Assembly (NCBI GenBank): GCA_030584085.1
Contig: CP129490.1
Span: 186,001-250,000, forward strand
DNA length: 64,000 nucleotides
Reading direction: 5' to 3'
Source: Melioribacteraceae bacterium
GTDB lineage: Bacteria > Bacteroidota > Ignavibacteria > Ignavibacteriales > Melioribacteraceae
Under the pieces are notes generated by a model. It worked only from the letters and a program-made list of their open reading frames with translations, was not told the origin of the DNA and ran no database searches. This document shows, in pieces, positions 1 to 7,736 of this stretch. The translations under genes were made by a program, and so were the position numbers. Positions within the stretch are counted from its first letter, which is position 1. Each line of letters begins with the position of its first letter.

Positions 1-498
1 ATCGTAATCAACTTTTATATTCTTGATAATTTCGGCGGTTCCTTCTAATGCTAATTCATTTGTTCCGCCTTCTGGGAGGATATAGACTCGACCAAATTGT
101 TTTGCAATTGTTTCTCTAAATTCTTGATCAAAACGATTTCGATAAGTTTCGCGATCTAGGTAATGTAATTTCATTCCATTGTTTACGGCAAACTGTAAAG
201 TCGGATTAAGGGGATAGTATTCCTCACCACGAATAATTCCAATTGATTTAAAACCAAATAAATTTGCTGCTGCTGAAACAGCATAGATGTGATTTGAAAA
301 AGCTCCGCCGAATGTTAAAATCGTATCGTAATTATTTTTTTTCGCTTCCAGTAAATTGTATTTCATCTTATAATATTTATTTCCGCCGATTAATGGATGA
401 ATTAAATCATCACGCTGAAGATATACTTCAACAGATTTATTACCATCCGGCAGAATTACTTTTTGTGTGATTGACTTGTTTAGTTCAACACTAACCAT
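1..498 (-). CDS. 1-aminocyclopropane-1-carboxylate deaminase / D-cysteine desulfhydrase family PLP enzyme, 3' end cut by the window
   Basis: Reading the minus strand from an ATG at 496-498 gives 166 residues with no stop before the window edge. Visible marks of the tryptophan-synthase-beta-like fold type II PLP family are an N-terminal QRDDL segment, GGNKYYKMKY (residues about 38-47), whose lysine should carry the pyridoxal phosphate, and TFGGAFSNH (about 62-70), the phosphate/substrate loop. GRVYILPEGGTN near the right end matches the family too. Members deaminate ACC or desulfhydrate D-cysteine; the residues that separate the two activities are not all present here, so the substrate stays open. 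The gene is divergent from paaA, with a 220-bp shared upstream region (499-718) in which I see no distinctive site. Confidence 0.85.
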   Translation of the reverse strand, partial: MVSVELNKSITQKVILPDGNKSVEVYLQRDDLIHPLIGGNKYYKMKYNLLEAKKNNYDTILTFGGAFSNHIYAVSAAANLFGFKSIGIIRGEEYYPLNPTLQFAVNNGMKLHYLDRETYRNRFDQEFRETIAKQFGRVYILPEGGTNELALEGTAEIIKNIKVDYD

Positions 499-718
499 AT
501 GTTTAACACCATAAATAATTTATTGAATACCGCTGCTCTGAACTGTTTGAGAATATTAATACTTTCATAAAACAATCGAACATAACCCAATTCTTCCTTG
601 ATAAAACGGACATTAATCATCCGATTAACTGAATTACAAATTACTAAGAACTAAACTAATAATTGATCTGTAAAAAAAGATATGATATATTATTCCTCAA
701 AGACTTGAAAGGATTGTC

Positions 719-1645
719 ATGAGTGAACAAGAATTGCAGAATAAATTTGAAGATAGAATTAATTCCGGCGAAGTAATTGAACCCAAAGATTGGATGCCGG
801 AAAGATATAGAAAACAACTTATCAGAATGATGAGCCAGCATGCACATTCCGAAGTTGTGGGAATGCTACCCGAAGGAAACTGGATTACGCGTGCACCGAG
901 TTTGAGAAGAAAAATGTCACTCCTCGCAAAAGTTCAGGATGAAGCCGGACACGGACTTTACATTTACAGCGCAACAGAAACTCTTGGTGTTGATAGATCG
1001 GAATTGTTAGAGCAGCTTTTATCGGGACAAGCAAAGTATTCCAGTATTTTTAACTATCCGACTTTATCTTGGGCTGATATGGGTGTAATCGGTTGGTTTG
1101 TTGACGGTGCGGCAATTGTTAATCAAACTATGTTGGCAAAAAGTTCTTATGGACCATATTCACGAGCAATGGTAAGAATTTGTAAGGAGGAGAATTTCCA
1201 CAAAAAACAAGGTTATGAAATAATAGCAACTCTTGCTAACGGAACTACTGAACAAAAGAAAATGGCTCAGGATGCGGTGAATCGATGGTGGTGGCCCACA
1301 CTAATGATGTTCGGTCCGCCGGACAAAGATTCTCCAAACTCCGCCGAACTGATGAAATGGAAAGTTAAATTAAAAGGTAATGACGAGCTACGTCAACGAT
1401 TTGTTGATTTAACAATTCCGCAAGCAAAAGCAGTTAACCTCACAATTCCAGATCCTGATTTAAAGTACAATGAAGAGTCAGGACATTGGGAATTTGGAGA
1501 AATAGATTGGGAAGAATTTTGGCAGGTTGTAAAAGGCAACGGACCAATGAACAAAGAAAGACTCCGCGAAAGAAAAAAAGCACACGATGACGGAGCTTGG
1601 GTTCGTAAAGCGGCAATGGCTTATGCTGAGAAACGAAAGAACTAA
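719..1645 (+). CDS. paaA: 1,2-phenylacetyl-CoA epoxidase catalytic subunit PaaA
   Basis: The 308-residue product matches the usual PaaA length of about 310. PaaA is the diiron subunit of the cytosolic multicomponent monooxygenase that epoxidises the ring of phenylacetyl-CoA. The carboxylate/histidine ligands expected for the ferritin-like fold are visible as HSE (E45), DEAGH (E75, H78) and EENFH (E158, H161). The [11 protein letters not shown] and [15 protein letters not shown] stretches are typical of the family. The ATG at 719 follows a GAAAGGA ribosome site at 707-713. It is the first gene of a paaA-B-C-(higBA)-D cluster; a 72-bp spacer with a small repeat separates it from paaB. Confidence in family is high. 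Activity needs an electron-transfer partner (PaaE) that is not seen nearby. Confidence 0.96.
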   Translation: MSEQELQNKFEDRINSGEVIEPKDWMPERYRKQLIRMMSQHAHSEVVGMLPEGNWITRAPSLRRKMSLLAKVQDEAGHGLYIYSATETLGVDRSELLEQLLSGQAKYSSIFNYPTLSWADMGVIGWFVDGAAIVNQTMLAKSSYGPYSRAMVRICKEENFHKKQGYEIIATLANGTTEQKKMAQDAVNRWWWPTLMMFGPPDKDSPNSAELMKWKVKLKGNDELRQRFVDLTIPQAKAVNLTIPDPDLKYNEESGHWEFGEIDWEEFWQVVKGNGPMNKERLRERKKAHDDGAWVRKAAMAYAEKRKN

Positions 1646-1648
1646 TTT

Positions 1649-1702
1649 CAATTGACTATTTGCCATTGTCTATTCGTCAATAATCAATAGTAAATAGAAA
1701 AT
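1649..1702. repeat. AT-rich intergenic repeat, copy 1 (paaA-paaB spacer)
   Basis: The spacer between paaA and paaB carries a TCAATTGACTATT segment followed by a 24-base unit at 1679-1702. That unit matches 52182-52205 at 23 of 24 positions, the single difference being A1689 versus C52192. Neither copy is coding. It behaves like a dispersed short intergenic repeat; no function can be read from it. Confidence 0.6.
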
Positions 1703-1717
1703 TACAAGGATTTAAAA

Positions 1718-2002
1718 ATGAGCGATCAGGGAAAACTTTGGGAAGTATTTACACAATCAAAAACCGGTGCACCGCATGAACATGCCGGAAGCGTACATGC
1801 CCCCGATGCAGAAACGGCGTTGCAAAATGCAAGAGATGTTTATACAAGAAGAGGTGAAGCGGTAAGTCTTTGGGTTGTGCCTTCGGATGCCATTGTTGCC
1901 TCAAGTCCAAGTGACAGCGGTCCATTCTTTGAACCCGGAAATGATAAAGCCTATCGTCATCCACAATTTTATTCGGTTCCGAAAGGTGTTAGGGGAATGT
2001 AA
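1718..2002 (+). CDS. paaB: 1,2-phenylacetyl-CoA epoxidase subunit PaaB
   Basis: The 94-residue product is the length of PaaB, the small subunit that bridges PaaA-PaaC heterodimers in the epoxidase complex. The family pattern is plain: WEVFTQSKTGAPHEHAGSVHAPD at the N-terminus, then ALQNARDVYTRRGEAVSLWVV and a C-terminal DKAYRHPQFY. The ATG follows an AAGGA site at 1706-1710. Its stop codon TAA (2000-2002) shares a base with the paaC start, so paaB and paaC are probably translationally coupled. It contains no catalytic residues of its own, as expected. Confidence 0.95.
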   Translation: MSDQGKLWEVFTQSKTGAPHEHAGSVHAPDAETALQNARDVYTRRGEAVSLWVVPSDAIVASSPSDSGPFFEPGNDKAYRHPQFYSVPKGVRGM

Positions 2003-2778
2003 TGAACGATATCAAAAATGAAATAAAAAAAGATTTGTTTGAATATTTACTTCGACTCGCTGATGATAGGCTAATTCTTGGTCATAGATTATCCGAATGG
2101 TGCGGACATGCCCCGATACTTGAAGAAGATATTGCTCTTGCGAATATTGCACTTGATTGTGTCGGACAAGCTAACGCATTTTTAATTCTAGCAGCATCAG
2201 TTGAAAACAAAAATAGAACCGAAGATGATTTAGCATACTTTAGAGATGAAACAGAATTTCGGAATCTTCAACTTGTTGAACAGCCGAATATTGATTTCGC
2301 GTATACTATAGCTAGACAATTTTTTGTCGATGCATTTGCTGTTCATTTTTATGATAAACTTTCTAAAAGTAAGATTGAAGATTTGTCCGGAATTGCAGCT
2401 AAGGCACTCAAGGAAGTTAAATATCATCTTAGACACAGCAGACAATGGATATTACGATTGGGTGATGGTACAGAAGAAAGTCATGAAAAAATTCAAAATG
2501 CAATTAATGATTTGTGGATGTTTACAGGAGAGATCTTTTTTGAAAATGATGTCGATAAAAATTTATTTCAAGAAAAAATTGTTCCGTCGGTAAAATCAAT
2601 TGAAACAAAATGGAAGGAAGTCGTTGAATCCACACTAATTGAAGCAACTCTTAAAATCCCCGATGAACCAAACACAAATTTACGAAGTGGACGAAACGGT
2701 GATCATACAGAATACCTTGGACATATATTAGCGGAAATGCAGATTGTTGCACGATCTCATCCGGGTGCAAAATGGTAG
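2002..2778 (+). CDS. paaC: 1,2-phenylacetyl-CoA epoxidase structural subunit PaaC
   Basis: This 258-residue protein belongs to the PaaC family, the ferritin-like partner that stabilises PaaA. Marks are the RLADDRLILGHRLSEWCGHAP segment (residues about 17-37), ALDCVGQANAFL, DLAYFRDETEFRN and a C-terminal LGHILAEMQIVARSHPGAKW. PaaC resembles PaaA but is known as a non-catalytic scaffold. The start overlaps the paaB stop by one base. Downstream, 49 bp containing a strong palindrome separate it from the toxin gene higB, where a canonical operon would run straight into paaD. Confidence 0.95.
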   Translation: MNDIKNEIKKDLFEYLLRLADDRLILGHRLSEWCGHAPILEEDIALANIALDCVGQANAFLILAASVENKNRTEDDLAYFRDETEFRNLQLVEQPNIDFAYTIARQFFVDAFAVHFYDKLSKSKIEDLSGIAAKALKEVKYHLRHSRQWILRLGDGTEESHEKIQNAINDLWMFTGEIFFENDVDKNLFQEKIVPSVKSIETKWKEVVESTLIEATLKIPDEPNTNLRSGRNGDHTEYLGHILAEMQIVARSHPGAKW

Positions 2779-2796
2779 CGAATAACTTTATTTGTA

Positions 2797-2821
2797 AATA
2801 ATAACGTAAAACGTTATTATT
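2797..2821. promoter_or_regulatory. Palindrome upstream of higB, probable HigA operator
   Basis: Two perfect 11-base arms, AATAATAACGT (2797-2807) and ACGTTATTATT (2811-2821), flank AAA and end six bases before the higB start codon. Antitoxins of the HigA/XRE type usually bind palindromes at the promoter of their own operon, so position and symmetry fit autoregulation. The hairpin could also attenuate transcription coming from paaC. It lacks a GC-rich stem and a following T-run, which argues against a terminator. Confidence 0.5.
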
Positions 2822-2827
2822 CATAAA

Positions 2828-3109
2828 ATGATTAAATCATTTTCAAACAAAGAAACCGAAAAGATTTTTAATCGAGAGATTTCTCAAAAGTTATCGGGTG
2901 ATATTCAAAGAACAGCATTGCGTAAGTTGTTGTTGATAGATGCCGCAGTGAATTTGAATGATTTACGAGTGCCGCCGGGTAATAGACTTGAAAAATTAAC
3001 AGGAAATTTAAAAGGAAAATATAGTATCAGAATTAATAACCAGTATCGAATCATCTTTGAATTTGAAGATGGGAATGCATACAAAGTTGAAATAATTGAT
3101 TACCACTGA
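2828..3109 (+). CDS. higB: HigB-family (RelE/ParE superfamily) toxin
   Basis: The 93-residue product is a typical HigB: an N-terminal FSNKETEKIF, a middle LNDLRVPPGNRLEKLTG, then the strand-rich end YSIRINNQYRIIFEFEDG and a terminal EIIDYH. HigB proteins are ribosome-dependent mRNA endonucleases; the C-terminal DYH and the preceding arginines (NQYRI) are the positions usually tied to activity and are intact. No clear ribosome site precedes the ATG, which lies just after a palindrome. The toxin stop (3107-3109) is followed by the antitoxin ATG at 3117, giving the toxin-first order typical of higBA. The pair lies between paaC and paaD. Confidence 0.9.
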   Translation: MIKSFSNKETEKIFNREISQKLSGDIQRTALRKLLLIDAAVNLNDLRVPPGNRLEKLTGNLKGKYSIRINNQYRIIFEFEDGNAYKVEIIDYH

Positions 3110-3116
3110 GGGACTA

Positions 3117-3416
3117 ATGAGAATTAAACAAAAAGCCATTCATCCTGGAGAAATATTATTAGAAGAATTTTTAAACCCGATGGAAATTAGCCAATATCGT
3201 TTAGCAAAGGATATTAATGTACCCCCCAGAAGAATTAATGAAATTATTCTTGGTAAACGATCCATTACAGCAGATACAGCACTTAGATTATCAAAGTATT
3301 TTAAACTATCGGAACAATTCTGGCTGAATCTCCAAATGAGATATAATATCGAAATGGCAAAGGATAAACTCAAAAACAAACTTGAAAAAGAGGTCAAAGT
3401 ATTATCGAAATTATGA
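3117..3416 (+). CDS. higA: HigA-family XRE antitoxin
   Basis: I start this at ATG 3117, preceded by TGAGGGA (3106-3112); a longer reading from TTG at 3096 would overlap higB and adds only seven residues. The 99-residue product opens with KAIHPGEILLEEFL, the HigA signature, followed by a helix-turn-helix (ISQYRLAKDINVPPRRINEIILGKRSIT, about residues 24-51) and the DTALRLSKYF-SEQFWLNLQ segment. HigA neutralises HigB and normally represses its own promoter through the HTH; the palindrome at 2797-2821 is the likely site. Its stop TGA (3414-3416) overlaps the paaD ATG (3413-3415), so the antitoxin is joined translationally to the phenylacetate operon. Confidence 0.92.
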   Translation: MRIKQKAIHPGEILLEEFLNPMEISQYRLAKDINVPPRRINEIILGKRSITADTALRLSKYFKLSEQFWLNLQMRYNIEMAKDKLKNKLEKEVKVLSKL

Positions 3417-3898
3417 TTAGCACAAATAAATTGTTCGAATACCTTTCTAACATTCCCGACCCGGAAATTCCTGTAATTAATATTGTTGAGATGGGAATTG
3501 TCCGCGATATTGAATCTATTGGCGATGAACTGGTTGTAAAGATCACGCCAACATATTCCGGTTGTCCGGCTATGAAGTCTATAGAACAAGAAATAATAGC
3601 AGAACTAAAATTAAAAGGATTCGATAAAGTATTAGTCAAAAACACTTATACTCCGGCATGGTCAACAGACTTGTTAACAGATGAAGCAAAAAGAAAATTA
3701 AAAGAATACGGAATTGCTCCACCCGAAGGAAAAGCTGAAGATGAATTTTATCGTGATCTAATTACAAAACCGATTGAATGTCCATACTGCAATTCAAGAG
3801 AGACAAAACTCACCTCACAATTTGGATCAACCGCATGTAAATCACTTCATTACTGCAATTCTTGTCAGCAGCCGTTCGAACATTTTAAGTGCATCTAA
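3413..3898 (+). CDS. paaD: Phenylacetyl-CoA epoxidase maturation protein PaaD
   Basis: The 161-residue product has the two parts of PaaD. An N-terminal MIP18/DUF59 domain (residues about 1-95) shows IPDPEIPVINIVEMGIV and TPTYSGCPA with the conserved cysteine. A C-terminal zinc-ribbon-like part carries CPYC near residue 123, then a cysteine in GSTAC and CNSC followed by FEHFKC. PaaD is required for the epoxidase in vivo and is thought to act in iron or Fe-S maturation of PaaE/PaaA. The ATG overlaps the higA stop (ATGA). After it comes a 169-bp repeat-bearing gap rather than paaE. Confidence 0.93.
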   Translation: MISTNKLFEYLSNIPDPEIPVINIVEMGIVRDIESIGDELVVKITPTYSGCPAMKSIEQEIIAELKLKGFDKVLVKNTYTPAWSTDLLTDEAKRKLKEYGIAPPEGKAEDEFYRDLITKPIECPYCNSRETKLTSQFGSTACKSLHYCNSCQQPFEHFKCI

Positions 3899-3908
3899 TA
3901 ATAGAAGC

Positions 3909-4038
3909 ACTAAATCAGAAAACCTAATTTCTAAACAAGCTCTAAATCCAAATAATAAAAGTAAAAACGCGATTAATTGGTTTTGCAATTTGTATTTGTG
4001 CTTAGAATTTGTTTAGGATTTCGAAATTAGGATTTAGT
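3909..4038. repeat. Imperfect inverted repeat, about 130 bp, MITE-like remnant
   Basis: The left part (3909-3953) and the reverse complement of the right part (3994-4038) align block by block: ACTAAATC, CTAATTTC, TAAACAA, TCTAA and CAAAT occur in the same order, with one 7-base gap on each side. The whole element fills most of the gap between paaD and the M1 peptidase gene. It could fold into a long weak hairpin after paaD. No open reading frame in it looks real. It may be a decayed miniature element; no terminal duplication is clear. Confidence 0.5.
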
Positions 4039-4067
4039 ATTTTAGAAAAAATAATCTCGTTGTTTAT

Positions 4068-5720
4068 ATGAAAATCTTTCTCACCATCTTTTATCTTTTT
4101 TCATCGGTAATATTTGCTCAGTTCGGTACTCAAGATTCAGGCGGACTAATTCTTCCCGAACAAGCTGCTTATGATGTGAAATTTTATGATCTTGATCTTA
4201 ATATTGATCCGGACAAAAAATCTATTTCCGGTTCTGCTTTAATTGTTGCCGAACTCCTTTCGTCTATTGATTATTATGTTCTTCATCTTGATACTGTCTT
4301 TAACATAAAACGTATACTAATAAACAATGAAGCAAAATCTTTCGAGCATAAAAAAGGATTAATAAAAATAGAAGTTGAAGAAGACAAATTTCAAATCGGT
4401 AATACAATTGAAGCGAAAATATTTTATAGCGGAAAACCAAGAATAGCACAAAGACCACCATGGGATGATGGGTTTGTATGGAAGAAAACTAAAGACAGTT
4501 CGCATTGGATTGGTTTAGCCTGTCAAGGCGGCGGAGCCGATATTTGGTTTCCATGTAAAGACCATCCGTCAGATGAACCGGATTCTGTTTCGATTAAAAT
4601 AACCGCACCGGATAATTTAACTTGCGTCTCAAACGGAAAACTAATTGGCGAAGCAGCAAACAATGACGGGACAAAAACAACTCATTGGTTTGTATCGACT
4701 CCCATTAATAATTATAATATAAACATCACTTTGGCTCCATTTAAATTAATTGAACATACCTTCACGAGTATCACCGGCGAGGATTTCCCGGTAATGTTTT
4801 ATGTGCTGCCGGAAAGTTATGATACGGCTAAAGTATTCACCAATCAGTTTTTAGATCATCTTAGATTTTATGAAAAATATTGCGGGCCGTATCCATTCAG
4901 AGCCGATAAATACGGAATTGTAGAAACGCCTTATTTAGGAATGGAACATCAAACAATAATAGCTTACGGCAACGGATACAAAAATAATCAGTTCGGCTTT
5001 GACTGGCTTCATCATCATGAGTTAGCGCACGAGTGGTGGGGAAATTTAATTACTGCAAGCGATTGGAGAGACTTTTGGATTCATGAAGGAATTGGGACTT
5101 ATATGCAAGCTTTATATGCGGAAGAATTATCCGGATCGGAAGGATTGCAAAAGTTTATGAAAACTTTGGGTATGATGAATGTTAAACCTGTGTTGCAAGA
5201 AGAAAGTATTCCCGCAAGTAAAGCTTATCATCCGGATATTTATAACAAGGGAGCTTGGTTTGTACATACATTAAGATATTATCTTGGTGATGAAATCTTT
5301 TACAAAGTACTAAGAAGGTGGGCTTATCCAACAGAAGAGTTGGAGCAGGTAAAAGATGGTTCTCAGTGTAGATTTGTTACAACCGAAGATTTAATTGAAC
5401 AAATCGAATCGATTTCCGGTGAAGAAGTAAGCTGGTTATTTGATGTATATTTAAGAAACGCAAAACTACCTGAACTGGCTGCTGTTTTAATCGAAAAAGA
5501 TTACGAAAATGAACTGCGATTACAATGGATTTCGCCGGATGAGACAATTTTTGAAATGCCTGTTGAAATTAAGCTTGGTAATGAAATACAAAAACTTGAA
5601 ATGCCAAACGGTAGAGGAAAAATAAAATTCTCACCAGTAATTAATCCTATAATAGACCCAAACAATTGGATTGCGAAAAGAAAAATGGAAATCGAAAAAC
5701 ATTCTAAGAAAGGTTTTTAG
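4068..5720 (+). CDS. Secreted M1-family zinc aminopeptidase
   Basis: The 550-residue protein starts with a signal peptide (about residues 1-17, ending VIFAQ), so it should act outside the cytoplasm. The gluzincin motif is HELAHEWWGN with zinc ligands H317 and H321, catalytic E318 and the third ligand E340 in WIHEG. The exopeptidase motif appears as GMEH in YLGMEHQT, a variant of GAMEN. A tyrosine in the KGAWFVHTLRYYLG region fits the family transition-state residue. It lacks the long C-terminal helical domain of PepN and resembles the shorter bacterial M1 enzymes. It cleaves N-terminal residues from peptides; specificity cannot be read. The next gene starts 16 bp downstream. Confidence 0.93.
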   Translation: MKIFLTIFYLFSSVIFAQFGTQDSGGLILPEQAAYDVKFYDLDLNIDPDKKSISGSALIVAELLSSIDYYVLHLDTVFNIKRILINNEAKSFEHKKGLIKIEVEEDKFQIGNTIEAKIFYSGKPRIAQRPPWDDGFVWKKTKDSSHWIGLACQGGGADIWFPCKDHPSDEPDSVSIKITAPDNLTCVSNGKLIGEAANNDGTKTTHWFVSTPINNYNINITLAPFKLIEHTFTSITGEDFPVMFYVLPESYDTAKVFTNQFLDHLRFYEKYCGPYPFRADKYGIVETPYLGMEHQTIIAYGNGYKNNQFGFDWLHHHELAHEWWGNLITASDWRDFWIHEGIGTYMQALYAEELSGSEGLQKFMKTLGMMNVKPVLQEESIPASKAYHPDIYNKGAWFVHTLRYYLGDEIFYKVLRRWAYPTEELEQVKDGSQCRFVTTEDLIEQIESISGEEVSWLFDVYLRNAKLPELAAVLIEKDYENELRLQWISPDETIFEMPVEIKLGNEIQKLEMPNGRGKIKFSPVINPIIDPNNWIAKRKMEIEKHSKKGF

Positions 5721-5736
5721 TAAAAGGAGTTGATTT

Positions 5737-6726
5737 GTGAAAAATATTCTTGTGTTAATTTTTTCATTGCTTATAATTATTGGATGTACAAAAAGAATTC
5801 CCGAGCAAACTCAAAAGTTTTCAAATTTGCGCGGAGATTATCTCGGACAGCAGCAACCTGGAGACATCCCGCAACTATTTGCACCTGGTATTGTATCAAC
5901 AGGGTTGAATGAAAGAGATGCCGCATTCTCACCTGACCAAACGGAATTTTACTTTTCAATTTGGCAAAATGGAAAAGGCACTTTACTGTTTATGAAAAGA
6001 GAAGATGAAAAGTGGACAAGTCCCGAAGTAATCCCATTCTCAGGCGTTTATAATGATATTGAACCGTTCATTACATACGACGGGAGCAAAATATTCTTTG
6101 CTTCAAACAGACCGGTTGAAGGCAAGGATCCAATCGATTATAATATTTGGTATTCTGAACGAAATTCAGAAGGTCAATGGATTGATCCGATAATCCTAGA
6201 CTCTGCGGTTAACTCGCAAGCAAATGAATTTTATCCAACATTAACCGAAAACGGCGATCTATATTTTACTGCAGCAAATGATAAATCAATTGGCGGGGAA
6301 GATATATTTGTTTCACGTTATGTTGATGGAGTTTATCAACCTTATGAAAATCTTGGTGACTCAGTAAACTCAGCGAAGGAAGAGTTTAATTCCTTCATAG
6401 CGAAAGATGGTTCTTATCTTCTTTATACAACTACCGGTTTCGGTGATGGATTAGGCGGAGGAGATTTGTGGGTCTGTTTCAAAAAAGAAGATAATAGTTG
6501 GACCAGACCAAAAAATTTGGGTGAAATTAATTCGAACAAATTGGATTACTGTCCGTCTATTACTCCTGATGGCAAATTTCTATTTTTTACAAGCAATCGT
6601 GTGCTTGACAGAAATTATGAAGATCAAGTTTCATATGAGCAAATAGTTAGAGAATTTAACAATCCAATGAATGGTTCGGGAGATATATATTGGGTAAACA
6701 CGGAAGTAATTCAAAAATTAAAATGA
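5737..6726 (+). CDS. PD40/TolB-like beta-propeller lipoprotein (first of a tandem pair)
   Basis: The start is GTG at 5737, placed by an AAAAGGAG site at 5722-5729. The 329-residue product has a lipoprotein signal with LIIIGC (cysteine about 16). The body is built of PD40-type blades: repeats of the form AAFSPDQTEFYF, FITYDGSKIFFASNRP, YPTLTENGDLYFTA, FIAKDGSYLLYTT and CPSITPDGKFLFFTSNR. Such propellers bind partners or ligands in the periplasm or on the outer membrane; no catalytic residue is evident. The next gene encodes a paralogue and overlaps its stop by ATGA, so the two are coupled and may form a pair. Function is unknown. Confidence 0.8.
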   Translation: MKNILVLIFSLLIIIGCTKRIPEQTQKFSNLRGDYLGQQQPGDIPQLFAPGIVSTGLNERDAAFSPDQTEFYFSIWQNGKGTLLFMKREDEKWTSPEVIPFSGVYNDIEPFITYDGSKIFFASNRPVEGKDPIDYNIWYSERNSEGQWIDPIILDSAVNSQANEFYPTLTENGDLYFTAANDKSIGGEDIFVSRYVDGVYQPYENLGDSVNSAKEEFNSFIAKDGSYLLYTTTGFGDGLGGGDLWVCFKKEDNSWTRPKNLGEINSNKLDYCPSITPDGKFLFFTSNRVLDRNYEDQVSYEQIVREFNNPMNGSGDIYWVNTEVIQKLK

Positions 6727-7736
6727 GAAATGTAAAATTTACTTTGCTGATACTATTAACGGTATTGATCTTTCACGGATGCAGCAAAGAAGAAGAAAAG
6801 CCCGCGATCGATTTGACCTTATTAACAGATGAATATTTGGGAGAACCGTTTCCGTTTGAATCAGCAGAAGTTTTTCTGGATGGATTAGTAACAGAAAAAT
6901 ACAGCATTCAAAATATTGCTTTTTCCAGAGACGGGAATGAATTTTATTTCACGCGAACAACTTTAGATAATGATTCTTCCACAATTTTTGTTTCCTTACT
7001 TAAGGATGAATACTGGACATCACCCAAGCCGGTTTCTTTTTCAACTCAATACAATGAAACAGATCCATTTATTACTTACGATAATCAAAAAATGTTTTTT
7101 GTTTCCGATAGACCAATACCAAGTTCGGAAGAATTTTATTTTGATTATAACATTTGGTATGCCGAACGAATTGGCGATACTTGGGGTGAACCGGTTTATA
7201 TCTCGGAAATTAATTCCGAAGAGGATGAATATTCTCCGACTATTTCTGAAAACGGAACAATTTATTTTTCTTCCGCAAGAAATGATTCGGAAGGTTACTG
7301 GGATATTTATCAAGCCGAGTTTATTGATGGTAAATTTGTAACTCCGCGTAAATCACTTTATCCGATCAATACTCATTATCGGGATTGGGACCCGCAAATT
7401 TCACAAGATGAAATGAAAATGCTTTTCGTCTCAGATAGACCGGGTGGATTTGGCGGTGGTGATATTTACTTTTCAACGAAAGACGATGACGGATTGTGGG
7501 GAGAACCAATCAATCTCAGTAATAAAATTAATACTAATGATTATGAATATTTCCCGAGAATTTCATACGATAGCAATTTCTTATTCTTTACAAGATTATT
7601 AACAAACGAAGAAAATTATTATCAAGATAAAGCGTTGGATACACGAGATCCATTTGAATACATCTATTTACCGGAAGCCGGAAGAGGAGTTGTATATTGG
7701 ATTATTGCTGATTCGCTAATAAACGTCAAATTTTAA
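6723..7736 (+). CDS. PD40/TolB-like beta-propeller lipoprotein (second of a tandem pair)
   Basis: I start at ATG 6723, which overlaps the previous stop as ATGA; the frame is open further upstream but those residues lie within the preceding gene. The 337-residue product has a lipoprotein signal ending FHGCSKEEE. It shares the layout of its neighbour: EYLGEPF near the start, then blades such as IAFSRDGNEFYFTR, FITYDNQKMFFVSDRP, SPTISENGTIYFSSARND and FPRISYDSNFLFFTR. The clear similarity of layout points to a tandem duplication. Its 3' end overlaps by 11 bp the convergent lysozyme-like gene. No function can be assigned beyond a surface or periplasmic propeller. Confidence 0.8.
   Translation: MRNVKFTLLILLTVLIFHGCSKEEEKPAIDLTLLTDEYLGEPFPFESAEVFLDGLVTEKYSIQNIAFSRDGNEFYFTRTTLDNDSSTIFVSLLKDEYWTSPKPVSFSTQYNETDPFITYDNQKMFFVSDRPIPSSEEFYFDYNIWYAERIGDTWGEPVYISEINSEEDEYSPTISENGTIYFSSARNDSEGYWDIYQAEFIDGKFVTPRKSLYPINTHYRDWDPQISQDEMKMLFVSDRPGGFGGGDIYFSTKDDDGLWGEPINLSNKINTNDYEYFPRISYDSNFLFFTRLLTNEENYYQDKALDTRDPFEYIYLPEAGRGVVYWIIADSLINVKF

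Noticed and set aside
2797-2821. Intrinsic terminator after paaC
   Set aside because: Stem is AT-rich and there is no T-run; it is better placed as an operator.
3140-3645. Minus-strand open frames opposite higA and paaD
   Set aside because: Shadows of two well-supported genes on the plus strand; composition is that of antisense translation.
3774-4016. Open frame of 80 codons overlapping the end of paaD and the following gap
   Set aside because: It lies in another frame of paaD and runs through the inverted repeat; no ribosome site and no recognisable protein.
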